Source: Vibrio mimicus CAIM 602 (GTDB lineage: Bacteria > Pseudomonadota > Gammaproteobacteria > Enterobacterales > Vibrionaceae). Taken from it: DNA of 64,000 bases. The notes below the pieces were generated by a model. The model was not told where the DNA came from. It searched no databases and saw nothing but the letters and a program-made list of their open reading frames with translations. Positions within the stretch are counted from its first letter, which is position 1; each line of letters starts with the position of its first letter. This document shows, piece after piece, positions 48,171-57,147 of this stretch. The translations under genes and the position numbers were made by a program. The stretch lies in NCBI RefSeq assembly GCF_000338875.1, contig NZ_AOMO01000002.1, forward strand, positions 58,158 to 122,157, written 5' to 3'.

Positions 48171-48302
48171 TTTTTACCTTCCTCTTAAATCTGTTTAGGT
48201 AAGTTCATTCAACGAGGATAAGTATAGTTTGTAGCATCACGAGCGATAAATGAGAAAAAATGATGTACATTGTATCCAGTTAGTTTGCCAATGAGAGAGC
48301 TT

Positions 48303-49193
48303 ATGGATCGCCTCACCGCTATGCGCAGTTTTATTGAAGTGGCGAATACCGCCAGCTTCACCCAAGCGGCCGATAACCTGAATCTGAGCCGTTTACAGGT
48401 TTCACGCCACGTTCAAGAGATTGAGGATTGGCTGAAACAGCGGTTATTGCATCGCACAACTCGTCGAGTCAGCCTGACTGCCGCCGGCGAAGAGGCTTTA
48501 CAACGCTGCGAGCAAATTCTGCACCAAACCATGGAATTGGAAATGCGCGCACTGGAACAATCCGGTTCTTTACACGGCAGCATTCGTATTTCTGCCCCAA
48601 TTGGGCTCACTCAAAACATGCTGCTGGATGCAGTACAGGCCTTTACCGACTTACACCCGCAAGTGCATTTTGATGTGCTGGCCTCGGATCGTTTTTCACA
48701 ATTGGTCGATGAACGAGTTGATATTGCTTTGCGCTTTACCCAGCAACCGGACGAAAATTTGATCGCTCGCCGCTTGTTGGAAGTCGGCATGGTGGTGTGC
48801 GCAACGGCAGACTATCTCGCACAACAGGCCCCCATCAAGGCACCGCAAGATCTGGCTGAGCACAACTGCTTGGTTCACATCAGTGGCAACAAATGGGATT
48901 TCGTGCGTGATAGCGAGCACTTTAGCGTTTTAGTGAACGGTAATATTCGCGCGAACGATATGGGCACGTTATGCCGTGCTGCCCTCAACCACAAAGGGGT
49001 GATTCGTCTGCCTTGCGATTTAGCCAATCCGCTGCTGCAATCGGGTCAACTGCAAGCGCTGCTACCCGATTACCATCTGCCCAGTAGCGCGATATGGGCG
49101 GTATATCTCTCCCGCAGCTATCAGACGCCTTTGGTCAGGCAGTTTATTGATTTTCTCGCGGAGCGTTGGCAACAAGATTTACTGTGGCCTTAA
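48303..49193 (+). CDS. LysR-family transcriptional regulator
   Basis: A 296-residue LysR regulator of the CrgA/DmlR subgroup. HTH: MDRLTAMRSFIEVANTASFTQAADNLNLSRLQVSRHVQEIE. Subgroup marks: LHRTTRRVSLTAAGE and LEVGMVVCAT. The open frame reaches back to 48270, but ATG 48303 gives the standard start with GAGAG before it. Probably controls the divergent SDR gene. Confidence 0.9.
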   Translation: MDRLTAMRSFIEVANTASFTQAADNLNLSRLQVSRHVQEIEDWLKQRLLHRTTRRVSLTAAGEEALQRCEQILHQTMELEMRALEQSGSLHGSIRISAPIGLTQNMLLDAVQAFTDLHPQVHFDVLASDRFSQLVDERVDIALRFTQQPDENLIARRLLEVGMVVCATADYLAQQAPIKAPQDLAEHNCLVHISGNKWDFVRDSEHFSVLVNGNIRANDMGTLCRAALNHKGVIRLPCDLANPLLQSGQLQALLPDYHLPSSAIWAVYLSRSYQTPLVRQFIDFLAERWQQDLLWP

Positions 49194-49199
49194 AACACA

Positions 49200-49224
49200 T
49201 CGCCCAACCAGATCGGTTGGGCGA
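49200..49224. terminator. Hairpin between convergent genes
   Basis: TCGCCCAACC-agatc-GGTTGGGCGA, a perfect 10-bp stem between the LysR gene and the convergent chemoreceptor gene. No long T-run. Confidence 0.6.
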
Positions 49225-49235
49225 GCAATCAAATA

Positions 49236-51548
49236 TCAGTAGCGGAATTGCCCCACTCGTTTGCTCAATCCAATCGCTTCATGAGACAACTCATTGACAA
49301 TGGTATCCACTTCGCCCACCTGCTCGGTTACTGAAGAGGAGACATCAGAAATCGATGTGATATTGGCATTGATCTCTTCAGTTACACTGCGTTGTTCTTC
49401 TGTCGCTGTGGCGATCTGAATGTTCATTTCATTCAACTCATTCAGCATATCCACAATCTGTTTGAGCATGTCCGTGTTGCTGTTGCAGGTAGAAACACCC
49501 CGTATAACGGTGTGATTGGCACTTTCAATCGAGCTGACCACCGCTTGAGTCTCATGTTGCAAACGATCAATCTTATTGCGGATCTCTTCGGTAGACGCTT
49601 GGGTTTTCGCCGCTAAATTGCGAACTTCATCCGCGACCACCGCGAAACCACGCCCTTGATCACCGGCGCGAGCAGCTTCAATCGCCGCATTAAGCGCGAG
49701 CAAGTTGGTTTGCTCCGCAATCGCTTGGATCACATCCAAAACAGAAGCGATCGATTGGCTTTCATGGTTCAAACGTGCGATCGCTTCCACTGCCGAAGCC
49801 ATTTGTTGGTTAATGGACGTCATATCTCGTGCTAATTCATCCCCAACCGAGACGCCACTGTGCCCTTTCTGGTTGGCTTCTTGCACAAACAGAGCTGCTC
49901 GCTGCGCGAATTGTGACACTTCTGCAATTGAAGCACTCATTTCGTTCACGGCAGTGACGACAGATTCCGTACGCTCATGCTGATCGGAGACGGATTCACG
50001 CGTTCCCCCCATATTGTGTGAAATCACTTGGGTATGAGAATTCAATTTGTCAGTCGCCTGTGCAAATTGGCAAATGGTTTCCTGCAGTTGGGTAAACAAG
50101 GTATTGAGCGCTTTTGCCAGCTGTTTGATCTCTTCACTGCCTTGTTCTGGCAACCGTGCCGTTAGATCATTATCTCGGCTGATCCGCTGAATTTGGCTGA
50201 TAGAGACGCGAATCGGTTTGGAAATGCCATTCCCCACCACTAAAGCAGCAACTGTTGCCGCAACAGCCGCGACAACAATCGCAATCACTACTTTGAGAAT
50301 CACTTCATGGTTCAGCGTTGAAATATCGGCAAGAGCTTCATCTGCCTGCATTTCAGTAACCAAAGCCCAGCGCAGCCCTAATGCTTCCATCGGCACATAG
50401 GTTGATAGCCATTTCACGCCGGCAGCACTGGTGTCTTCCACTACGCCTCGTTCTCCTCTCAACGCCTTATCGACGGCTTGAGTATTCACTTTGAGCAAAC
50501 CAATCGCAGAGCTTCTGTTACGGATCTGGTTGGCTGCGGCTCTGTCTACCTTCATTGATTCCAATGACCCAATAAAGGCCGATTCATTTTCCAATAACTG
50601 ACGAGGTTGGCTACGCATAAGATGATCATTACCCACCAAGTAACTCTCACCCGTATTACCGAGCCCATTCTCTTTCCAGCGAGAATCGAAAGTCATGATG
50701 TTGTTGATTTCATCCACTGGCATTTGAAAAACCAGCACGCCGACACGTTCAGTACCATTAAAAATCGGGGTCGAAATGAAAGAGGCCGCCGCTTCATACG
50801 ATGGGTAATAAGGCGTGAAATCATCCAGATAATACTGGTTATCCGCCAAGATCTTGGCTTTTACATAGGCTCTCGCCAGTCCACTGTCTTTGTATGGGCC
50901 ATTGAGCAAGTTGGTTGCAAAATCGAGTTCTTTGAACACCGTGTACACCACATTGCCGTCATTATCGACCATGAAAACATCATACAAACCAAACTGTTCA
51001 AGATATTGCTTAATGCCCGGATGGTATTTTTGATGCAGGGTGTCATAGGGGGTGCCTAAAGAATCGCCCATCCATTCATGCTTTGAACCGAGTGGATTCG
51101 GGTTGCTCGCAATATAACGAGACTGCAGCGCTTCACCTTGTTTGGATAATTGCCCCAAGCGCATTAATGAATTCGCCTCTTGGCCATTATTCAGTTTTTG
51201 GTAATTCTGCCCAAACTGCGAACTGTAATAGTCTTTTAGCGCACGAAATGAAGAGTCAGGCACAGAATCAAGCGGGTAATTTTTAAAAGCATTGGATAAG
51301 CCTTGCACGGCATCCACGGTCGAAACCATGTGGGCCAACGTGATCAGTTGTCCCTCAACACTTTTTAAATAGCGTTCAATCTCGCTTTTTTTGATTTCTC
51401 GTACTGACAACAGCTGGCTGCTCGCCCGGTTGTAGATGGCTTGCTGTGAAAGCGCCGAGGCGCTCCATCCGATCCATGCTCCCGCAAGCACAACAACGGC
51501 GGTCGACAATAAGGTCATTGAAAGTACGATTTTGTTGGCAATTTTCAT
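49236..51548 (-). CDS. Methyl-accepting chemotaxis protein with large periplasmic Cache-type sensor
   Basis: A 770-residue receptor. Membrane helix 1 at about 7-30, periplasmic sensor of about 370 residues (FQMPVDEINNIM and TYVPMEALGLRWALVTEM suggest a double Cache fold), membrane helix 2 at about 408-430, HAMP, then the signalling domain with [35 protein letters not shown]. No C-terminal CheR-binding pentapeptide (it ends VGQFRY). The ligand is unknown; Cache sensors often bind amino or organic acids. Confidence 0.92.
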   Translation of the reverse strand: MKIANKIVLSMTLLSTAVVVLAGAWIGWSASALSQQAIYNRASSQLLSVREIKKSEIERYLKSVEGQLITLAHMVSTVDAVQGLSNAFKNYPLDSVPDSSFRALKDYYSSQFGQNYQKLNNGQEANSLMRLGQLSKQGEALQSRYIASNPNPLGSKHEWMGDSLGTPYDTLHQKYHPGIKQYLEQFGLYDVFMVDNDGNVVYTVFKELDFATNLLNGPYKDSGLARAYVKAKILADNQYYLDDFTPYYPSYEAAASFISTPIFNGTERVGVLVFQMPVDEINNIMTFDSRWKENGLGNTGESYLVGNDHLMRSQPRQLLENESAFIGSLESMKVDRAAANQIRNRSSAIGLLKVNTQAVDKALRGERGVVEDTSAAGVKWLSTYVPMEALGLRWALVTEMQADEALADISTLNHEVILKVVIAIVVAAVAATVAALVVGNGISKPIRVSISQIQRISRDNDLTARLPEQGSEEIKQLAKALNTLFTQLQETICQFAQATDKLNSHTQVISHNMGGTRESVSDQHERTESVVTAVNEMSASIAEVSQFAQRAALFVQEANQKGHSGVSVGDELARDMTSINQQMASAVEAIARLNHESQSIASVLDVIQAIAEQTNLLALNAAIEAARAGDQGRGFAVVADEVRNLAAKTQASTEEIRNKIDRLQHETQAVVSSIESANHTVIRGVSTCNSNTDMLKQIVDMLNELNEMNIQIATATEEQRSVTEEINANITSISDVSSSVTEQVGEVDTIVNELSHEAIGLSKRVGQFRY

Positions 51549-51742
51549 CGTTATATCCCTACATAACAGATTTTATCCTTGAGAAATCAAGGACTATGCC
51601 AACGACAGATAGACAAAAATTGAGTGTATTTATAAGAATAGAGTCTCCTACAAAGCATAGTCAGTGCTGGCTGTCTGTACAAAAAAATGCAAAGAAACTC
51701 TTAAACAATAAGCTTTCTGATAAATAGAGCCCTGATTTCAAT

Positions 51743-51773
51743 AAAAAAAACGGCGACCCTTTCAGATCACCGC
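51743..51773 (-). terminator. Rho-independent terminator of the SDR gene
   Basis: On the minus strand GCGGTGA…TCGCCGT (7 bp with two G-U pairs) is followed by eight T (51742-51749). Confidence 0.75.
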
Positions 51774-51815
51774 TATCTCAATCAGCAATACGCTGAAAGA
51801 TTCGTTTGTCTTCAA

Positions 51816-52535
51816 TTAAGGTTGCTGTTTCGTTGGAGCCAACGCAATCTCACGAATACACACACTTTGCGGTTGCTGGTAAGCAAACAGTACTGCACGC
51901 GCGACATCATCTGCCGCCAACACACCGCCCATGTCCACTTTCCAAGCGTCATAACCGTCTTTAATCTCGCTTGATGTGGTGTGTGAAAGCAGTTCAGTTT
52001 CTACCGCTCCCGGTGCAATGGTCGTCACACGCACATTGCTGGAGGCCACTTCTTCACGCACGTTTTCTGAAATGGCATGTACTGCAAACTTTGTTCCGCA
52101 GTAAGCGGCATGATTCGGGAACGTTTTCTTACCCGCAATGGAACTGATGTTCACGATAGTACCGTGGTTACGATCTTTCATATCCGCCAACACCGCGTGC
52201 ATGCCATTTAGCAAACCGAGTACGTTCACATCAAACATACGCTTCCATTCACTCGCCTCTTGCGTATCAATCTGCCCCAGCAGCATCACACCCGCATTGT
52301 TCACCAAAAGATCTGCCGGGCCAAACATGGCTTCCGCTTTCGCAATTGCAGCGACTAACGTAGCGGCATTAGTCACATCCACTTTTTCACACAGTGTGTT
52401 GGGCAAATTCAGGGCTTCTAAACGTTCCACGCGGCGCGCGACCAAAAGCAACGGATGACCCGCTTCACTGAAACGGCGAGCAATCGCTTCACCAATACCA
52501 GAACTTGCACCTGTAATAACGACTAACGATTTCAT
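51816..52535 (-). CDS. Short-chain dehydrogenase/reductase
   Basis: A 239-residue classical SDR. The cofactor loop is TGASSGIGEAIARRFSE, followed by NNAGVM, the catalytic Ser in NISSIAG and the YCGTKFA motif (YxxxK). Related to YdfG-like serine/3-hydroxy acid dehydrogenases. It is divergent from a LysR gene across 147 bases, so probably regulated by it. Confidence 0.92.
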   Translation of the reverse strand: MKSLVVITGASSGIGEAIARRFSEAGHPLLLVARRVERLEALNLPNTLCEKVDVTNAATLVAAIAKAEAMFGPADLLVNNAGVMLLGQIDTQEASEWKRMFDVNVLGLLNGMHAVLADMKDRNHGTIVNISSIAGKKTFPNHAAYCGTKFAVHAISENVREEVASSNVRVTTIAPGAVETELLSHTTSSEIKDGYDAWKVDMGGVLAADDVARAVLFAYQQPQSVCIREIALAPTKQQP

Positions 52536-52682
52536 TGGATTACCTCATTGATTCGTAAAAGAGTCTCCTGCCATCTGAGGAGTTCATTGGAATGCGAGCA
52601 GTCTAGGTGAAAGCAGATTGTTGATATATAGTCGACAGGTTCACAGACTGTTGCCAATTGATGACTAATTGAAGAGACTACT

Positions 52683-53585
52683 ATGCAGCTTAACCAACTT
52701 AATCTGGCCGATATTCGTGCCTTTGTGCTGATTGCAAAACTGGGCAATTTCACCAAAGCGGCGGAAGAACTGGAGGTTTCCCGCTCACATGTTTCACGCC
52801 AACTGAGCCAGTTAGAAAACAGCATGGGCGTCACACTCGTCACCCGAACTACGCGCAGCCTTTCATTGACTGATGCAGGTGAGTTGTTCTATCGCCAATG
52901 CGAGCAAGCCCTGAGCAGTATTGAACAAGCCGTATTAGCGGCAGTGGATGACGTGCAAGAAGCGCGCGGTGAGCTACGCATCAACAGTGTTGGCGGGCAT
53001 ATCGGGGAAGAGTTAATTGCGGACATTTGCAGTGCCTTTATGCAAGAAAATCCGGAGGTTCGGATTCACCTCGACTTCAGTAGTCATCGCGTTGATTTAA
53101 TTGAAGAAGGCTTTGACGTGGCATTTCGGATGGGGAAATTGGAAGATGCCAGTTTTATTGCTCGCAAGCTCACTAACGTTGCGATGAGCACCTTAGCGAC
53201 TCCAGCTTACTTAAAACAGTGTGGGCAACCTCAGCATCCTAAACAATTAGCCGAACATAGCTGCTTAACGGGCTCCGTAAAACGTTGGAGTTATCAACAC
53301 AATACTACCCAGCAAACCATTGATATCCCGGTCGATGGAGATTTACAGTGTAAAAATGGTCGAGTGTTAGTACGAGCAGCATTGGCGCATAACGGCATCA
53401 TTCGCGTACCCACTTTCTACTGCCAAGAAGAAATCGCCCGCGGTGCATTAGTGGAAGTATTTCCGGATTGGCATATCCCGAGCGTTGAGTTTTCCCTTAT
53501 CTACCATAAAGACAAGTATCAACCGGTGCGCTTAAAGCGGTTTATTGAGTTCAGTAAGCGTTATTTTGAGCAGGATTTGCTTTAA
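52683..53585 (+). CDS. LysR-family transcriptional regulator
   Basis: A 300-residue LysR regulator of the CrgA type. HTH: LADIRAFVLIAKLGNFTKAAEELEVSRSHVSRQLSQLENSMG; then TRTTRSLSLTDAGELFY and the effector domain. GALVEVFPDWHIPS near the end is typical. Likely regulator of the divergent SDR gene. Confidence 0.9.
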   Translation: MQLNQLNLADIRAFVLIAKLGNFTKAAEELEVSRSHVSRQLSQLENSMGVTLVTRTTRSLSLTDAGELFYRQCEQALSSIEQAVLAAVDDVQEARGELRINSVGGHIGEELIADICSAFMQENPEVRIHLDFSSHRVDLIEEGFDVAFRMGKLEDASFIARKLTNVAMSTLATPAYLKQCGQPQHPKQLAEHSCLTGSVKRWSYQHNTTQQTIDIPVDGDLQCKNGRVLVRAALAHNGIIRVPTFYCQEEIARGALVEVFPDWHIPSVEFSLIYHKDKYQPVRLKRFIEFSKRYFEQDLL

Positions 53586-53697
53586 CCCGAAAGGCTTTAA
53601 GGTAATCACTCTTGAATATTTTTGAGCAATAGCGAATTACTAACACTTACTTTGGGGCTTAAAACACATTATTTATACGACTAAAATAGAACAAACC

Positions 53698-53732
53698 GCT
53701 TCGAGGAGTTCAGCGAGTAAACGCCTCGAAGC
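53698..53732 (-). terminator. Terminator-like hairpin after trpS
   Basis: GCTTCGAGG and CCTCGAAGC (53698-53706, 53724-53732) form a 9-bp stem with a 17-base loop. On the minus strand it is followed by GGTTTGTTCTATTTT. It lies 21 bases past the trpS stop. Confidence 0.65.
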
Positions 53733-53752
53733 TGGCGAACAAAACACGTTGT

Positions 53753-54775
53753 TCAGAAAATATTAAGTCCAAAAATAGCTTTTACATCAAACAGCACTCT
53801 TGCCGTTTTTTCTCTAGAAAGTTGGCTTCCTTGTTTCAAAATATCAATCAGTTGAGCTTTATCTTTTAAAAATTCAGATCGTCTTTCTCTTATTGGTTGG
53901 AGCATCTCCTGCAAGCACTCTTCTAATATTTTTTTCGTTATGCCATCACCAAGACCACCACCTTGATAGTGCTCTTTGAGTTGGCTGATATATTCCTCAT
54001 CTGGATGGAATGCATCGAGATAAGTAAACACCACATTTCCCTCAATACGGCCGGGATCTTCGACTCTTAGATGATGGGGATCGGTATACATGGATTTCAC
54101 CGCTGCGGAGATCTCTTTTGGCGAAGCCCCAAGATTGATCGCGTTGCCCATCGATTTAGACATCTTACTTTTCCCATCCGTGCTCGGTAGCCGTGGTGCA
54201 TTACTCAGTAGCGGCCGGCATTCATTCAAAACAGTACGCCCAGCGAGTAAGTTCACTTTCCTCACTATCTCATTAGCTTGTTCAAGCATGGGTAATTGAT
54301 CGTCCCCGACGGGAACGAGAGTGGCGTTAAAACCAGTTATGTCCGCCGCTTGAGATATGGGGTATGTTAAAAATCCAGCAGGAATTGAGCGTTCAAACCC
54401 TTTGTTTTGAATCTCACTTTTGACGGTTGGATTTCGTTCCAGCCTACTGATGGTGACAAGGTTGCTGTAATACATGGTCAGTTCAGCAAGAGCGGGAAGT
54501 TGTGATTGAAGGCAAATGGTTGTTTTGGTGGGATCAATACCGACGGCGAGATAATCAGCCACGACATTGAGAATGTTGGATGAGACTTTCTTGGGATTGT
54601 GAGCGTTATCCGTAAGACCTTGCATATCGGCGACAAGGATCGTTTGCTCATAAATTTCCTGTAAAGCGACACGTTGCTTTAGAGAGCCGACATAGTGACC
54701 TAAATGCAAAGGGCCAGTGGCTCGATCGCCAGTTAAAATAATCTCTGTTTTATCAGTATCTTGATGTGTATACAT
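53753..54775 (-). CDS. trpS: Tryptophanyl-tRNA synthetase, Firmicutes-like second type
   Basis: A 340-residue class I synthetase that charges tRNA-Trp. The HIGH motif reads GPLHLGHYVGS (near residue 21) and the KMSKS loop is intact (GKSKMSKSMGNAI, near 205). The core (VTISRLERNPTVKSEI, GFLTYPISQAADITGFNATLVPVGDDQLPMLEQ, GGGLGDGITKK) is much closer by eye to the short synthetase of Lactobacillus/Clostridium than to the usual proteobacterial enzyme. It is therefore probably a second, acquired copy; the housekeeping gene is expected elsewhere. Start behind AGGAG, which can be sequestered in a hairpin (see leader entries). Confidence 0.92.
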   Translation of the reverse strand: MYTHQDTDKTEIILTGDRATGPLHLGHYVGSLKQRVALQEIYEQTILVADMQGLTDNAHNPKKVSSNILNVVADYLAVGIDPTKTTICLQSQLPALAELTMYYSNLVTISRLERNPTVKSEIQNKGFERSIPAGFLTYPISQAADITGFNATLVPVGDDQLPMLEQANEIVRKVNLLAGRTVLNECRPLLSNAPRLPSTDGKSKMSKSMGNAINLGASPKEISAAVKSMYTDPHHLRVEDPGRIEGNVVFTYLDAFHPDEEYISQLKEHYQGGGLGDGITKKILEECLQEMLQPIRERRSEFLKDKAQLIDILKQGSQLSREKTARVLFDVKAIFGLNIF

Positions 54776-54778
54776 TGT

Positions 54779-54815
54779 GTATCTCCTCGTTAAAAATAAG
54801 TGCTACTGGAGATAC
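54779..54815 (-). promoter_or_regulatory. Hairpin sequestering the trpS ribosome-binding site
   Basis: On the trpS mRNA, GTATCTCC (54815-54808) and GGAGATAC (54786-54779) form a perfect 8-bp helix that includes the Shine-Dalgarno GGAG. A competing upstream segment GCTGCTGG (54850-54843) can pair with CCAGTAGC (54809-54802), overlapping the first arm by two bases. This is the layout of a translational attenuator. Pairing is seen in the sequence; function is inferred. Confidence 0.7.
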
Positions 54816-54877
54816 AAAAGAAATTACAGTCTTAGCTACCTTCCAGCAGCTTAAGAATGTAAGAATTCCGTGCCGCT

Positions 54878-54931
54878 CTAATGAGAGCGCCACCAGAAGA
54901 AGAATGAAGTAGAAAGTGAAATATCGTTCAT
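54878..54931 (-). CDS. Leader peptide with tandem Trp codons, upstream of trpS
   Basis: A 17-residue open frame, MNDISLSTSFFFWWRSH, ending TAG and lying 102 bases before trpS. The two TGG codons (54895-54890) directly abut a hairpin CGCTCT-CATT-AGAGCG (54889-54874). A second hairpin (54855-54831) and the ribosome-site helix follow. This order resembles Trp-codon leader peptides of attenuators. Tryptophan is rare, so WW in so short a frame ahead of a Trp-tRNA synthetase is unlikely by chance. No strong Shine-Dalgarno is visible, which lowers confidence. Upstream of it (54932-55111) I see nothing else. Confidence 0.75.
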   Translation of the reverse strand: MNDISLSTSFFFWWRSH

Positions 54932-55111
54932 CTGGGCAATCTAACAACAATGGTTTGGGAACACAACCTTCTCAAGTGTCGTTTGCGAAAGGAAAATCTG
55001 ATTCAAACCTACCGTTTTCGACCTTAAAAACGAATAGCCATAAAGTGCTGGTCAAGTTCAGCGCGCTTAGCGACAATACCGCACTTTGAATGACAACGAA
55101 TGAGAAATACC

Positions 55112-55717
55112 ATGCGCAGTTTTATCCTTCGAGCTCGCTCTGCACCGACCGATAGTCAACGCCTACTGGACGAAATTGGTGGCAAATGCCATACCGAAAT
55201 TTTGGCGCACTGCATGATGAACAGCCTGTTTACCGCGCAGTCGCATCGTGAAGATGTGGTGATTCATCTGGTATTGGAAAGCACGCGCGATTATTCACGC
55301 ACCATCACAGTCGAAGCGAATGAAATCAGTGATGTGGGCGGATTCCATGAAGCGGCGTTGATTGCCCTGTTGGTGAAAGCGCTGGATGCCTCTGTTGGTA
55401 TGGGAAAAGAACAAACTCGTGTGGTTCAGCCGGGATTGACCGTGCGCACTATCAGTTTTGAAGCCCTACTGGGCGAGTTGGCAGAGCATCATTCGCTGTA
55501 CATGATGGATAAAAAAGGCGATTCAATCCGTGATATTAAGATCGGCCCGAACCCGTGTTTTATTTTGACCGATCACATCCCAATGCCGAAAAAGAGTGGT
55601 AACTCGATGAAACGCCTTGGGGTAGAGAAAATCAGCCTTGGCCCCAAAATGCTGTTTGCTTCACAGTGTGTCACGCTGATCCATAACGAGATTGATCACC
55701 AAGAAGCGGGTTGGTAG
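55112..55717 (+). CDS. TrmY-like (UPF0217) putative tRNA pseudouridine methyltransferase
   Basis: A 201-residue protein of the DUF358/TrmY family in the SPOUT class. Archaeal TrmY methylates pseudouridine-54 of tRNA; a bacterial role is not established. Recognisable segments: MRSFILRARSAPTDS, HREDVVIHLVLESTRDYSRTI and FILTDHIPMPKK, plus the C-terminal SLGPKMLFASQCVTLIHNEID, the SAM-binding knot region. ATG 55100 is an alternative start four residues upstream; neither has a strong ribosome site. It stands alone, followed by a strong terminator. Confidence 0.82.
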   Translation: MRSFILRARSAPTDSQRLLDEIGGKCHTEILAHCMMNSLFTAQSHREDVVIHLVLESTRDYSRTITVEANEISDVGGFHEAALIALLVKALDASVGMGKEQTRVVQPGLTVRTISFEALLGELAEHHSLYMMDKKGDSIRDIKIGPNPCFILTDHIPMPKKSGNSMKRLGVEKISLGPKMLFASQCVTLIHNEIDHQEAGW

Positions 55718-55771
55718 ACCAAACGACTCAATTAGCTCAATAGACGCTCACTGAATCGGTGACATGAAAGC

Positions 55772-55796
55772 AAAAAGGCGGGAACCCCGCCTTTTT
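55772..55796. terminator. Bidirectional terminator
   Basis: AAAAAGGCGGG-aac-CCCGCCTTTTT between the convergent TrmY-like and lipoprotein genes. Confidence 0.95.
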
Positions 55797-55811
55797 CTAT
55801 TGCAAAGCATG

Positions 55812-56966
55812 TTAGCTTGTTCGTTTCCCAGTAGAACGTTTACCCAACCAGTAACCCAGGCCGAGCGGGGCAAAAAAGATCACCACGATAAACAGCACAA
55901 AGTACAAGATGGTGCTCTTTATTAATTGCATGACTTTATCCATCGCTAACGCCAGCACATTCTGCGAAATCTGATCGATATCAGCGGCAAACTGCGCTCG
56001 TTCGGTATGGATAATCGCCGCAATTTCAGCTCGCTCTCTGGCCACCATCGCCTCCAACGCAACTCGCTCATCACTGAGTTTACTCAGGTGTTGCTGGGTT
56101 TTCTGGTCAATATCTTCCACCAAGGGTTGCAGCTCAACGGCCATATACTCCGCGAGGTTGCGCATGTATTCAGGATTATTGTTCACAAAATCTTGAAACG
56201 AAGCGGATGAAGCTTGAATGCTTTGCAGTGTTTCCGTCAGTTGCTCGCCGCTCAGCGCACTATTCATCGCAATCAATTGTGCTTTCCAAGTCATGATTTT
56301 CGGTGACTGTTCCGATACCAAACTGAGCCGATCCGAAACGTCACTCATCGCTTCAGGCATGGTTCCTACTGTGGAAACCGCTTGCGCTTCATCGATCTTA
56401 TTCGCTTGTAGCCAAGCCCGATAAGCCGGAGTGCGCGTGAAAGTGAGATCGGTAAAAGGGTTTGCGCTGGCAAAAGATTTCACAAAAGCTTGGGCGGTTT
56501 GATAGCTCTCTTTTTTCAGTAATGACTGGGCAAGTTGCTCAACATCGCGAGTTAATCCGGCTGCCGTTTGCTTAGCCTGCTCACTGCTAAAAAGTGATTG
56601 TCCTTTCCCCGTTTGGAAAAAGTTATCCATCTGCTGGGTAAAAACCCAACTATCAATCAGAGCAGCCATAGGTGAAAGCTGATAAGCCGAACGCTGTAAA
56701 CCTTCTTCCGCATTGATTTTCCAAAGCAACACATAGGATTGATGCAGCTTATCTTGCGCTTCATATTGTGCAGCGATGTGATCGGCACTTTGCTCAACCG
56801 CAGAGAAAAACTGGTGGGCGTATTCGCGAGTCATCAGCCGCATATTCAGCTCTTGCTGAGTTAATGGCGTAGTTTGGCTATCCAGTTTCACTTCCAATAA
56901 AGAACACCCACCGAGTAGCAAGGGGAGCGATACCATGATGCTGGTAACTCTATGGTGTAATTTCAT
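55812..56966 (-). CDS. Lipoprotein with long helical domain and C-terminal membrane segment
   Basis: From ATG 56966 (AGGAG upstream) 384 residues. A lipoprotein signal ends in the lipobox LLLGGCS, giving a lipidated Cys near residue 21. A long alpha-helical region with coiled-coil character follows (most marked at about 285-335, LSDERVALEAMVARERAEIAAIIHTERAQF). A hydrophobic helix near the end (about 352-376, STILYFVLFIVVIFFAPLGLGYWLG) is closed by basic residues (KRSTGKRTS). No family is recognised. The two anchors could both lie in the inner membrane or bridge the two membranes. Confidence 0.8.
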   Translation of the reverse strand: MKLHHRVTSIMVSLPLLLGGCSLLEVKLDSQTTPLTQQELNMRLMTREYAHQFFSAVEQSADHIAAQYEAQDKLHQSYVLLWKINAEEGLQRSAYQLSPMAALIDSWVFTQQMDNFFQTGKGQSLFSSEQAKQTAAGLTRDVEQLAQSLLKKESYQTAQAFVKSFASANPFTDLTFTRTPAYRAWLQANKIDEAQAVSTVGTMPEAMSDVSDRLSLVSEQSPKIMTWKAQLIAMNSALSGEQLTETLQSIQASSASFQDFVNNNPEYMRNLAEYMAVELQPLVEDIDQKTQQHLSKLSDERVALEAMVARERAEIAAIIHTERAQFAADIDQISQNVLALAMDKVMQLIKSTILYFVLFIVVIFFAPLGLGYWLGKRSTGKRTS

Positions 56967-57092
56967 ACACAATCTCCTGTACAACAATTGGCGGTAAGGC
57001 TAGCACCATTAAGTCAGAAAAATGTAAGAATCCCTACACATAAAGTGGATTTGGCTGACATAGAGAGAATTATCAGCAGAAAGGAATAATCA

Positions 57093-57124
57093 AAGCCCAT
57101 GATTTAGTAATCAACCATGGGCTT
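57093..57124 (-). terminator. Hairpin after ribB
   Basis: AAGCCCATG…CATGGGCTT (9-bp stem, 14-base loop) 24 bases past the ribB stop. The T-tract on the minus strand is weak (TTTGATTATT). Confidence 0.55.
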
Positions 57125-57147
57125 AAATAATGTGGAATAGAAAAATC

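Noticed and set aside
54776..54931. T-box riboswitch as the control element of trpS
   Set aside because: No T-box consensus or specifier stem is seen; the short Trp-Trp frame and hairpins explain the leader better.
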